From: Magnetospira sp.
GTDB taxonomy: Bacteria; Pseudomonadota; Alphaproteobacteria; Rhodospirillales; Magnetospiraceae
Assembly: GCA_028282245.1 (NCBI GenBank)
Contig: JANQIL010000121.1
Span: 1-33,474, forward strand
DNA length: 33,474 bases
Direction: 5' to 3'
Shown here: positions 1 to 6,352 of the stretch, piece by piece
Layout of the letters: every line of letters begins with the position of its first letter
How positions within the stretch are numbered: the first letter of the stretch is position 1
Notes under the pieces: model-generated
Database searches by the model: none
What the model was told of the DNA's origin: nothing
The model's input: the letters and a program-made list of their open reading frames with translations, nothing else
Position numbers and translations under genes: made by a program

Positions 1-53
1 GACATTATTCGGGGCAAACTCCACGGCGAACTTCGACTCCAAAACCACACTAG
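1..53. repeat. Partial CTAG-bounded palindromic element, type A (left window end)
   Basis: This is the last 53 bp of the type A hairpin element whose complete copy lies at 1985-2062. The shared core includes GACATTATTCGGGGC, and the element closes with CCACACTAG. The window starts inside the element. It is followed by a 14-bp linker (54-67) that also occurs, inverted, at 33395-33408. Confidence 0.85.
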
Positions 54-67
54 AATCAGATTATTAC

Positions 68-142
68 CGAGTGTCCTGATCGAATCCGAAGTTCGAAAAC
101 GCCCGCCAAACAATGCCCCGAACTTCGGACTCGGGACACTAG
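68..142. repeat. CTAG-bounded palindromic element, type B (left copy)
   Basis: This is a 75-bp imperfect palindrome. The outer arms read GAGTGTCCTGATCGAATCC and its near-complement ending GGGACACTAG, and the inner arms carry GAAGTTCG and CGAACTTC. A second, inverted copy lies at 33320-33394 with only a few differences. In this copy one terminal CTAG has decayed to CGAG. Its right edge coincides with the point where a holin reading frame begins without its start. Confidence 0.85.
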
Positions 143-411
143 CTCGGATCGAACTGAACAAGATCGAGGCCCGGCACCGCTCCCTCTTCGTCGCCGGCTG
201 GAGGTCGTTCATCGGCTGGGTCTGCGGATTCGCGCTGCCGTGGCATTTCATCCCGTACGACATGCCAACCTGGGTAGCGATCAACTTTTGACGCCATGTG
301 ACGGCATTGCCGGAACCGACCGGCACCGAGACCCTGGTCACCGTGCTCCTGTCATTGCTCGGACTCGGGGCGATGCGGACGGCCGAGAAGTTCGGGGGAA
401 AGGCGAGATAA
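142..411 (+). pseudogene. 3TM (GTA/phage type) holin remnant, 5' truncated with an internal stop
   Basis: Read in one frame from 142, the sequence gives ARIELNKIEARHRSLFVAGW, then RSFIGWVCGFALPW, then an in-frame TGA at 289-291. The same frame continues as PEPTGTETLVTVLLSLLGLG, AMRTAEKF and a final TAA. This matches the C-terminal two thirds of alphaproteobacterial three-transmembrane holins used by gene transfer agents and prophages, which have an INK-EA segment, a GWRP-x-IGW motif and a terminal LLGLGGLRT-x-EK motif. The first transmembrane part and the start codon are missing, and the frame begins exactly at the end of palindromic element B. With an early stop and no start, it is almost certainly non-functional. 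The family call rests on motif recall. No other phage or GTA gene is nearby. Confidence 0.7.
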
Positions 412-498
412 TCGGCCGTGAACGAAGCGGGAAACCCGTGTGTCGGTTCCGTGCCAATCGTTCCCGTGAAACGGGGCCAATTCTCGTATAATTCCGGC

Positions 499-547
499 GC
501 ATTGGGGAATCAGGAGACTCTCAGAAGGCCCCAATAATGCTTTTTTT
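499..547 (+). terminator. Putative Rho-independent terminator
   Basis: The arms ATTGGGG and CCCCAAT form a 7-bp perfect stem, followed after AATGC by seven T residues. The orientation suits transcription on the plus strand, that is, the gene that once ended at the holin remnant. The loop is long (about 21 nt), which lowers confidence. Confidence 0.45.
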
Positions 548-560
548 CAAATGCTTTAGA

Positions 561-635
561 TGGTGCCGCCGCACAGATTTGAACTGTGGACCTCGCCCTT
601 ACCAAGGGCGCGCTCTACCCCTGAGCTACGGCGGC
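561..635 (-). tRNA. tRNA-Thr (anticodon GGT)
   Basis: The minus strand folds into a complete 75-nt cloverleaf. The acceptor arms are GCCGCCG and CGGCGGC, the D arm is GCTC...GAGC, the anticodon stem is CGCCC/GGGCG around loop TTGGTAA (anticodon GGT, reading ACC/ACU threonine codons), and the T arm is CACAG-TTCAAAT-CTGTG. The discriminator base is A and the CCA end is encoded in the DNA. Confidence 0.97.
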
Positions 636-744
636 GCCTGGAAAAGTGGCGGGAACCTGCCATAGCCCCCTTGCCGATGCAAGGTTTTTCGTTGGCTTAG
701 GCGACGCCGTTGACGCGACCGCGCCGGCGCGGCAGGATCGCGAC

Positions 745-906
745 ATGATCGACGAGACGGCACCCGAACCAGCCGCCAAGCCGCCCTCCGGCGACACCGA
801 CGACCGCCGCGCCGCGGCCCTGCGCGCCAACCTGGCCAAGCGCAAGGCGCAGCAGCGGGCGCGCGGTCAATGGACCGATCCGGACCCGCCATCGACCGAC
901 GATTAG
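745..906 (+). CDS. Small basic conserved hypothetical protein (53 aa)
   Basis: This short gene starts at ATG 745 rather than at the in-frame ATG 646. The upstream part overlaps the tRNA promoter region and has no coding character, and GGATCG lies upstream of the internal ATG as a weak ribosome binding site. The product has an acidic, proline-rich first half and a basic helix-forming segment, RRAAALRANLAKRKAQQRAR, at about residues 20-39, followed by an acidic tail. Small proteins ending in an ALRANLxRRKxQxRAR-type helix are frequent in alphaproteobacteria. Their function is unknown to me, although a nucleic-acid or ribosome contact would fit the basic helix. It stands alone, divergent from tRNA-Thr and convergent with the DnaJ-like gene. 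Confidence 0.6.
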   Translation: MIDETAPEPAAKPPSGDTDDRRAAALRANLAKRKAQQRARGQWTDPDPPSTDD

Positions 907-985
907 GGTCCGTCACCAATAAGACCAAACCCGGATGACGGATGCGGATTTCGTACCGGAAGATTGTCCCGAGGCCGCGATCCGC

Positions 986-1861
986 TCAATGACGCACGCT
1001 GTAGGGCTTGCGTTTCGACCAGGCACGCACGAAGGCCTCCAGGTCCTGATCCGGCGCCGGCGGCAGAACCACCGAGAGACGCACGAAGTGATCGCCAGCC
1101 CCCTTTCCGGGAGGCGCCAGGCCCTTGCCCTTGAGGCGCAGCACGGTTCCGGTGTTGGACCCGGGCGGCACGGTCACCGTGAGCGGCCCGTGGAGGGTCT
1201 CGATCTCGACGCGCCCGCCCAGCACGGCCTCCGGCAGCGTCACCCGCGTCTCGGTATGGACATTCAGGCCGTCGACCCGAAACCGGAAATCGGGGATCAC
1301 CCGGATCCGCACCAGGGCGTCTCCGGCCGCGCCGCCGCCGAGTCCCGAGGTTCCCTGCCCCTTGAGGCGCAGCACCTGTCCGTCGACCGAGCCGGCCGGC
1401 ACCCGCACGTCGAGAGTCCGCCCGCCGGTGGTTTCGAGGCGTCGGGTCAGGCCGCGCGCCGCCTCGAGCTGCGAAACCGAGATGTCATAGGTGATGTCGG
1501 CCCCATCGACGCGAATCCCGTCGGCCGTCGTGGCGTCGCCCGGCGTCGCGGTGTCGCCGTTCTCGAATCCCGCCTTGTCGCGACGGCGCCGAAAGCCGCC
1601 GCCGGCGCTCCAGAATCCGCCGCCGCGACCGCGTCGCGGGCGACCCTGGGAATCGATGGCGCCACGGTCGTAATCGGCCCGCAGGCGCGGATCCGACAAC
1701 AGGTGATAGGCGGCGGCGATTTTCTTGAAATCGTCCTCGGCCAAGGGGTTGGCGCGATCGAGATCCGGGTGGCGCTCGCGCGCCAGCCGTCGATAGGCCT
1801 TCTTGATCTCCTCCTGGGACGCCCGGCGGGTCACGCCGAGCGTCGCGTACGGATCATTCAT
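986..1861 (-). CDS. DnaJ/CbpA-like co-chaperone (J domain plus DnaJ C-terminal domain)
   Basis: The product is 291 aa. An N-terminal J domain (residues 1-70, [21 protein letters not shown]) carries the invariant HPD tripeptide at 31-33, which stimulates DnaK ATPase. A Gly/Arg-rich linker follows (about 73-95), and then two beta-sandwich substrate-binding repeats of the DnaJ C-terminal type with paired motifs [17 protein letters not shown] and [17 protein letters not shown]. There is no Cys-rich zinc finger, so it is a CbpA-like (type II) J protein rather than DnaJ itself. The family role is to deliver client proteins to cytoplasmic DnaK. It is transcribed alone on the minus strand. Its start is followed upstream, within 40 bp, by the CTAG-bounded repeat chain, so its promoter must lie within or next to those repeats. 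Confidence 0.9.
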   Translation of the reverse strand: MNDPYATLGVTRRASQEEIKKAYRRLARERHPDLDRANPLAEDDFKKIAAAYHLLSDPRLRADYDRGAIDSQGRPRRGRGGGFWSAGGGFRRRRDKAGFENGDTATPGDATTADGIRVDGADITYDISVSQLEAARGLTRRLETTGGRTLDVRVPAGSVDGQVLRLKGQGTSGLGGGAAGDALVRIRVIPDFRFRVDGLNVHTETRVTLPEAVLGGRVEIETLHGPLTVTVPPGSNTGTVLRLKGKGLAPPGKGAGDHFVRLSVVLPPAPDQDLEAFVRAWSKRKPYSVRH

Positions 1862-1899
1862 CCCCTGCAGCCCGACAGGTCAAACCCCGGACCGGGAAG

Positions 1900-1922
1900 C
1901 TAGTGGATCGACCGATCCACTA
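1900..1922. repeat. CTAG-bounded palindrome, type C minimal form
   Basis: The two arms TAGTGGATCG and CGATCCACTA sit almost back to back (22 bp). A longer relative with the same ends lies at 33267-33323. The core here equals what a deletion between the two CCGATCC copies of that longer form (33280-33286 and 33312-33318) would leave. Confidence 0.75.
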
Positions 1923-1924
1923 AG

Positions 1925-1988
1925 CTAGTGATCTGGTGGTTCGATTCAGCCAACGGATGGGACTCATCCGTTGGCATCGAACCACTAG
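1925..1988. repeat. CTAG-bounded palindromic element, type D
   Basis: This 64-bp element starts CTAGTG and ends CACTAG. The outer arms are TGGTTCGAT and ATCGAACCA and the inner arms are CCAACGGATG and CATCCGTTGG around a GGACT loop. It shares its right-hand CTAG (1985-1988) with the type A element that follows. Confidence 0.8.
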
Positions 1989-2062
1989 TGTGGTGGATTC
2001 GAAGTTCGCGACATTATTCGGGGCAAACTCCACGGCGAATTTCGAATCCAAAACCACACTAG
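1985..2062. repeat. CTAG-bounded palindromic element, type A (complete copy)
   Basis: This 78-bp hairpin element is bounded by CTAG on both sides. Arms TAGTGTGGTGGATTCGAAG and CGAATCCAAAACCACACTA enclose a non-symmetrical core containing GACATTATTCGGGGC. It is the complete reference for the partial copies at both window ends. The core resembles that of type B (a CATT-rich stretch followed by a GGGC-type stretch), so A and B look like diverged relatives. Confidence 0.85.
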
Positions 2063-2063
2063 G

Positions 2064-2143
2064 CGTTCCGCCGGCTTCGCAAAGGCCGTCGCCGCGCTGG
2101 TGACTCGATACGGATCCCGAATTGAGCATCCGGAATCCGTATC
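2064..2143. repeat. Second palindromic repeat family (P), copy 1, with extended flank
   Basis: The palindromic core at 2107-2143 has arms ATACGGATCCCGAATT and ATCCGGAATCCGTAT. On the minus strand it continues into GAGTC and a tract containing GCGGCGACGGCCTTTGCG. The copy at 5137-5210 shares both the core and this flank, so the repeat unit is about 80 bp. The stop codon of the tetraheme cytochrome gene (2142-2144) overlaps the edge of the palindrome. Confidence 0.75.
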
Positions 2144-2690
2144 AGTCGTCGACCCCGCGCGGCATTTCGTGAACCACGCCCTTGTGGCATTGGATGCAAT
2201 GGCCGCCGTCGCGCAGCGCCTCGGCATGCTTGCGACGAGCCCGCCGCCCCTGCTCGTCCATGAGCATTGTTTCCGTGCTGTGGCAGGTGCGGCACTCGCG
2301 GGACTGGGTCGCCTCCATCTTGCTCCACACCCGCTTGGCCATGACGAGCCGCATGTCCTCGAAAGCCTCCGCTGTCTGGGCATGACCCATCATTTCGCCG
2401 TAAAGGTCCTTCACCGCGATGATCTTGGCGATCAGCTTCTCCGGGTACTCCTTGGGCACGTGGCAGTCCGCGCAGGTGGCCTGGATGCCGACCGTGTTCT
2501 TGTAGTGGAAGCTGCGCTTGTATTCCTCGTACGGGAAGCTCATGGAATGGCAGGAGACGCAGAATTCCATGGTGTTGGTGAACGCGACCACCTTCGTGAA
2601 CGCGAACAGAAAAACGGCGCTTCCGGTCACGCCGACGATTAGGCCCCAGCGCACGGCCGGGGTCTTCAGCCATTTCCAGATTGTTCGCAC
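2142..2690 (-). CDS. NapC/NirT-family tetraheme cytochrome c (membrane-anchored quinol oxidoreductase)
   Basis: The product is 182 aa from a GTG start at 2690, chosen because GGAGAGG lies upstream and the frame then opens directly with a short basic segment and one membrane anchor (about residues 15-36), as in NapC/NirT proteins. An in-frame ATG at 2813 would add 41 low-complexity residues and was not used. Four CxxCH heme-binding motifs lie at residues 44-48 (CVSCH), 73-77 (CADCH), 133-137 (CRTCH) and 165-169 (CIQCH). The family takes electrons from membrane quinol and passes them to periplasmic cytochromes or reductases, although reverse flow is conceivable. It lies downstream of fccB on the same strand, separated by about 200 bp with a strong hairpin, so it may be partly uncoupled. 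Its partner is not evident. A link between flavocytochrome c and the quinone pool is inference. Confidence 0.88.
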   Translation of the reverse strand: MRTIWKWLKTPAVRWGLIVGVTGSAVFLFAFTKVVAFTNTMEFCVSCHSMSFPYEEYKRSFHYKNTVGIQATCADCHVPKEYPEKLIAKIIAVKDLYGEMMGHAQTAEAFEDMRLVMAKRVWSKMEATQSRECRTCHSTETMLMDEQGRRARRKHAEALRDGGHCIQCHKGVVHEMPRGVDD

Positions 2691-2826
2691 TGTCTCGTTT
2701 CCTCTCCCATCCCGGTCCGAACCCGGCGACCGAAAAAGCCTCCGGGTATACCATGGCGTGGATCCGGTGCCCGAATGGAATCCCTGATGAATTGCTCTGT
2801 TTCTTGGACGCACCGATTATCGAGAC

Positions 2827-2860
2827 CGAGGCCCCCGAACCGTCCGGTCCGGGGGCCTCG
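2827..2860 (-). terminator. Strong hairpin between fccB and the tetraheme cytochrome gene
   Basis: Perfect 10-bp arms CGAGGCCCCC and GGGGGCCTCG extend inward by GAACC/GGTCC with one mismatch. No T run follows on either strand, so it may be a terminator, an attenuator, or an mRNA 3'-end protector for fccAB. Confidence 0.5.
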
Positions 2861-2890
2861 CCGATCCGATGTCGGATTTTGGTTCCTGGA

Positions 2891-4195
2891 TCAGCCCCAG
2901 GTATCCTTGACGATATTGTTGAACCAACTGTAGGCGTACGCGACCTCGCGGCGCCGAACCTCGGCCGACGCGTCGACGGCGGTCAGGCCGCCCGCGCCCT
3001 CGACACCGGCGATGGTATCGGTTTCCGCGCTGTAACGGTAGACGGCGGCGACCGAGAACCCATAGTCCTTGCCGGCAATCGAGTAACAGGTGTTGACGTA
3101 GGATGGCGTTCCCGGCGTGTCGCCGGCCAGCAAGGCCACGATCGCCGCCGCGCAGATCTTGCCCTGCGAGTTGGCGGAATAGCCGGACTTCGGCATCTTG
3201 GTCGCCACCGAGGCGTCACCGAGAACGTGGATCCCCGCATGCGCCTTGGACTCGAAGGTCAGCTTGTCGACATCGCACCAGCCCTTGTCGTTGGCGAGGC
3301 CGGCCGTGAGGGCGATCTCGCCGGCCCGCTGCGGCGGGATGTAATTGATGACGTCGGCCTTGACGTTCTCGAAGTCGGTCTCGACGGTCATGGTCGACGG
3401 ATCGATGGCGGCGATCTCGCCGGCCTCGCCGCCATTCACCCAGCGGATGATGCTGTTGTCGGTGCCGTAGCCGTAAAGGTCCTTCCAGGCCTGCGTGAAC
3501 AGGCCGAACTTCGAGAACTTGTCCTTGCGGTCGATGATCACGACCTTGGATTTCGGCTTGTGGTGCTTGAAGTACATGGCGATCTGCGACGCCCGCTCGT
3601 ACGGCCCCGGCGGGCAGCGGAACGGGTTCGGCGGCGCCACCATGCAGAAGGTGCCGCCATCCGGCATCGCCTCCAGTTGGCTGCGCAGCAGCGCCGTTTG
3701 GGGGCCGGCCTTCCAGGCATGCGGAATCGTGTCGAACATGGCGTCCGACACCCCGGTGAAGTCGTCGAGCTTGAACGAAATGCCCGGCGCGACCACGCAG
3801 CGGTCGTAGGCGAAGGTTTCGCCGCCCGCCGTGCCGACCGTCTTCGCGGCCGGGTCGATGCCGGTCACCGAATCCTTGACAACGTTGATGCCCATGCCCT
3901 TGAGGCCGTCGTAGGTGACGGCGATCTGGTCCATGGTGCGGTCACCCGACAGCACCTCGTTGGACAGGAAGCAGGTGTGGTAGGTGGCGTTGGGCTCGAT
4001 CACCGTGACGTCGATATCGGGGTCGTGAAGCTTCAGGTAGCGCGCCGTGGTGGCGCCGCCGACCCCGCCGCCGACGATGACCACCTTACCGCCGGCCGCG
4101 CGGGCGATCCGCGGCATGGCCACGCCGACACCCGCCACGACCGCGGCCGAGCCGGTGTACTTCAGGAACCCGCGACGATTCATCTTATGAGTCAT
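2891..4195 (-). CDS. fccB: Flavocytochrome c sulfide dehydrogenase, flavoprotein subunit
   Basis: The product is 434 aa. It starts at ATG 4195 with GGGGAGA about 8 bases upstream. The N-terminus is a twin-arginine signal ([18 protein letters not shown]), consistent with export of a folded FAD protein to the periplasm. An FAD-binding Rossmann motif follows ([17 protein letters not shown]). Cysteines in [10 protein letters not shown] and [14 protein letters not shown] match those that form the redox-active disulfide near the flavin in this family. The C-terminal region matches the FCSD flavin-binding domain. The enzyme oxidises sulfide to sulfur or polysulfide and reduces cytochrome c through FccA. 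It lies 15 bp downstream of fccA in the same operon. SoxF is a close relative, but no sox genes are present, so FccB is preferred. Confidence 0.93.
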   Translation of the reverse strand: MTHKMNRRGFLKYTGSAAVVAGVGVAMPRIARAAGGKVVIVGGGVGGATTARYLKLHDPDIDVTVIEPNATYHTCFLSNEVLSGDRTMDQIAVTYDGLKGMGINVVKDSVTGIDPAAKTVGTAGGETFAYDRCVVAPGISFKLDDFTGVSDAMFDTIPHAWKAGPQTALLRSQLEAMPDGGTFCMVAPPNPFRCPPGPYERASQIAMYFKHHKPKSKVVIIDRKDKFSKFGLFTQAWKDLYGYGTDNSIIRWVNGGEAGEIAAIDPSTMTVETDFENVKADVINYIPPQRAGEIALTAGLANDKGWCDVDKLTFESKAHAGIHVLGDASVATKMPKSGYSANSQGKICAAAIVALLAGDTPGTPSYVNTCYSIAGKDYGFSVAAVYRYSAETDTIAGVEGAGGLTAVDASAEVRRREVAYAYSWFNNIVKDTWG

Positions 4196-4210
4196 TATCT
4201 TTTCTCCCCG

Positions 4211-4846
4211 CTACTTACGGCTGCCGTAGAAATGAACCACGGCCTCGAGGCCTTCCTCGCCGAACTCGTCGTGCATATCCTGCAAGTTGCGGATTTTCTT
4301 GCGCCGTTCCTTGTTCGAAAGGTTCGGGTTCTTCTCAAGATCGCGGGCGCCGGAGTTGAAGTCGGCGAGGTTGTAGCGCAGGTAGGTCATCATCTGCCCG
4401 GCCAGGATCGGATAATCCTCCGCCGCGTAACCGTCGTCCTCGTGACAGCTGTCACAGAGTTCCCGGGTGATTTTCTGGCCCAGATCGACAAGCCCCGCGT
4501 CGCCTTCCTGCATGATCATCCGCGCCGGCTTCTGCGCCGCGAAGTGTTTGGCGATCACCTTGATCTCGTCCTCGGAGTAGCCGCGCGCGATGCGGCCCAT
4601 GATGGTCGACGGACGGTCCCCGGACGCGTAGCGCAGCATGGTCTCGGTCAAATAGAACTCGTTCATTCCGGCAATCGACGGGGACGCCGGTCCGTAGCTG
4701 TTGCCGTTCGGCCCGTGGCAGGCGCCGCAGGTATTGGCCAGCATCGACGCCGACGCCATGCCCTCGGCGTGCGCCACCCCCGCGCCGGCCACGCCGCAGA
4801 GAAGCCCCACGGCAAGGGCGGCCTTCCAAGCGCTTTTTTGCACCAC
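4211..4846 (-). CDS. fccA: Flavocytochrome c sulfide dehydrogenase, diheme cytochrome subunit
   Basis: The product is 211 aa with a Sec signal peptide (KSAWKAALAVGLLCGVAGAG, cleavage after AHA). Two c-type heme motifs occur, CGACH near residue 40 and CDSCH near residue 135, the arrangement of cytochrome c4-like diheme FccA. The start is GTG at 4846 or the adjacent GTG at 4843, since GGGAGG lies upstream of both. An ATG at 4848 is out of frame. FccA accepts electrons from the FccB flavin and passes them to soluble cytochromes. It is the first gene of the fcc operon and is preceded by a long AT-rich leader holding the likely promoter. A generic c4-like cytochrome is the alternative, but adjacency to fccB makes FccA the better call. 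Confidence 0.9.
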   Translation of the reverse strand: MVQKSAWKAALAVGLLCGVAGAGVAHAEGMASASMLANTCGACHGPNGNSYGPASPSIAGMNEFYLTETMLRYASGDRPSTIMGRIARGYSEDEIKVIAKHFAAQKPARMIMQEGDAGLVDLGQKITRELCDSCHEDDGYAAEDYPILAGQMMTYLRYNLADFNSGARDLEKNPNLSNKERRKKIRNLQDMHDEFGEEGLEAVVHFYGSRK

Positions 4847-4869
4847 ATATCCTCCCTGGAAACAATTTT

Positions 4870-5100
4870 GATGAAGATTCTAATATCATACCGAATTTCA
4901 AAACAGAACCAAAAAATACCACAAAAAATGGGGCGATTAACCGGCTCTTCTTTCTTGTTATGTTATTATGTACATTCTTATTCCAGGTTTCTAATTTTAG
5001 ACTGCTGTAATATCGGGCGTATCGAGCAGTCGATTTCCTTGACCGCCTTTTAAGATACAAAATTATTATTATTCGACTATAAATTAAGGGGGGGAAGACA
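4870..5100 (-). promoter_or_regulatory. AT-rich upstream region of the fcc operon
   Basis: About 230 bp of markedly AT-rich DNA lies in an otherwise GC-rich window, directly upstream of fccA. On the minus strand a sigma70-like pair can be read as TTGGTT (4907-4912), 16 bp, TATGAT (4885-4890). Further upstream an inverted repeat GACTGCT...AGCAGTC spans 5000-5031 and could be a regulator site. No reading frame here looks coding. Confidence 0.5.
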
Positions 5101-5136
5101 ACCGCCGGCCGCCCCCTGCCCCGTTCGCGTGGTTTT

Positions 5137-5210
5137 TATACGGATTCCGGATAATCCATCCGGAATCCGCGTTGAGTCGCCCTTGCGGCGACGGCCTATG
5201 CGGGGCCGGA
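5137..5210. repeat. Palindromic repeat family P, copy 2, with extended flank
   Basis: The core at 5137-5173 has arms ATACGGATTCCGGAT and ATCCGGAATCCGCGT. The downstream flank GAGTCGCC and GCGGCGACGGCCTATGCG matches the flank of the copy at 2064-2143. It sits between the end of the aldolase gene and the fcc leader. Confidence 0.75.
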
Positions 5211-5235
5211 AACCCGAGTTTTTACACTCGGGTTT
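5210..5235 (-). terminator. Terminator-like hairpin after the Calvin operon
   Basis: The perfect arms AAACCCGAGT and ACTCGGGTTT enclose a 6-nt loop, 16 bp beyond the aldolase stop codon. The 3' arm ends in TTT but no long T run follows. It is probably the operon's transcription end. Confidence 0.6.
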
Positions 5236-5250
5236 CGCATCGGACGAAGA

Positions 5251-6315
5251 TCAATGGACCTTGGGATCGAGGGCGCCGCTCTCGTAGCGCTGGAACATGT
5301 CCTCCAACGACACGACCTTGATCTTCGACGCCTTGCCGGCGGTGCCGAAGGCCTCGTAGCGGGCCTTGCAGATCTCCTTCATCGCCTTGCGGGTTTCGCC
5401 CAGATACTTGCGCGGGTCGAAGTTGGAGGGATTTTCCGCTAGATTGCGGCGAATCGTGCCGGTCGAGGCCATCCGCAGGTCGGTATCGATGTTGACCTTG
5501 CGTACCCCGTGCTTGATGCCCTCGACGATCTCCTCCACCGGCACGCCATAGGTCTTGCCCATGTCGCCGCCGAAGTCGTTGATGATCTTCAGCCAGTCCT
5601 GCGGCACCGAGGACGATCCGTGCATCACCAGATGGGTATCCGGAACGCGGTCGTGGATCTCCTTGATCCGCTTGATGGCCAGGATGTCGCCGGTCGGCGG
5701 CCGGGTGAACTTGTAGGCTCCGTGGCTGGTGCCGATGGCGATGGCCAAAGCGTCCACGTGGGTCTTGGACACGAAATCGGCCGCCTCGTCGGGATCGGTC
5801 AGAAGCTGGGAATGGTCCAGCTTGCCTTCGGCGCCGACGCCGTCCTCCTCGCCCGCCTCGCCGGTCTCCAGCGAGCCAAGGCAACCCAGTTCGCCCTCCA
5901 CCGAAACGCCACAGGCATGCGCCATGTCGACCACCTGGCGGGTGACCTCGACGTTATAGTCGTAGCTGGCCGGGGTCTTGCCATCGGTCTGCAACGAGCC
6001 GTCCATCATCACCGAGCTGAAGGCCATCTGGATCGACCGCTGGCAAATCGCCGGCGAGGTGCCGTGGTCCTGGTGCATGCACACCGGGATGTCGGGATAG
6101 GTCTCGATCGCCGCCTCGATGAGGTGCTTGAGGAACAGAGCGCCGGCGTATTTGCGGGCCCCAGCCGAGGCCTGAAGGATGACCGGGGAATCGGTTTCGG
6201 CGGCGGCCTCCATGATCGCCTGGACCTGCTCCAGGTTGTTCACGTTGAAGGCCGGGATGCCATAACCGTGCTCTGCCCCGTGGTCGCAGAGCTGTCGCAG
6301 GGAAACAAGTGCCAT
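5251..6315 (-). CDS. cbbA: Class II fructose-1,6-bisphosphate aldolase (Calvin-cycle type)
   Basis: The product is 354 aa, the usual length for the type B class II aldolases found in cbb operons. CMHQDHG at 79-85 holds the catalytic Asp83 and a zinc ligand, His84. [32 protein letters not shown] and [10 protein letters not shown] are the remaining metal and phosphate-binding blocks. The cytoplasmic enzyme condenses dihydroxyacetone phosphate with glyceraldehyde-3-phosphate or erythrose-4-phosphate, giving fructose- or sedoheptulose-bisphosphate. The start ATG at 6315 has AGGAG upstream. It is the last gene of the glpX-prk-tkt-fba operon, 37 bp after transketolase, and a stem-loop follows it. 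Confidence 0.95.
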   Translation of the reverse strand: MALVSLRQLCDHGAEHGYGIPAFNVNNLEQVQAIMEAAAETDSPVILQASAGARKYAGALFLKHLIEAAIETYPDIPVCMHQDHGTSPAICQRSIQMAFSSVMMDGSLQTDGKTPASYDYNVEVTRQVVDMAHACGVSVEGELGCLGSLETGEAGEEDGVGAEGKLDHSQLLTDPDEAADFVSKTHVDALAIAIGTSHGAYKFTRPPTGDILAIKRIKEIHDRVPDTHLVMHGSSSVPQDWLKIINDFGGDMGKTYGVPVEEIVEGIKHGVRKVNIDTDLRMASTGTIRRNLAENPSNFDPRKYLGETRKAMKEICKARYEAFGTAGKASKIKVVSLEDMFQRYESGALDPKVH

Positions 6316-6352
6316 TCACTATCTCCTGTCCATGACGTGTTGGTGTGGCGGA

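Noticed and set aside
935-1903. 322-aa open frame on the plus strand
   Set aside because: It is antisense to the DnaJ-like gene and compositionally a shadow.
1900-2062. CRISPR array
   Set aside because: The repeats are different palindromes joined directly, without uniform repeats or spacers, and no cas genes are present.
2691-2813. N-terminal extension of the tetraheme cytochrome to ATG 2813
   Set aside because: The extra 41 residues are low-complexity, and the GTG at 2690 has a good ribosome binding site and gives the normal NapC-like length.
2681-5053. 790-aa open frame on the plus strand across the fcc genes
   Set aside because: It is antisense to fccA and fccB, which have clear signal peptides, heme and FAD motifs; its translation is Arg/His/Gly/Val-rich without any domain, a usual by-product of high-GC codon use.
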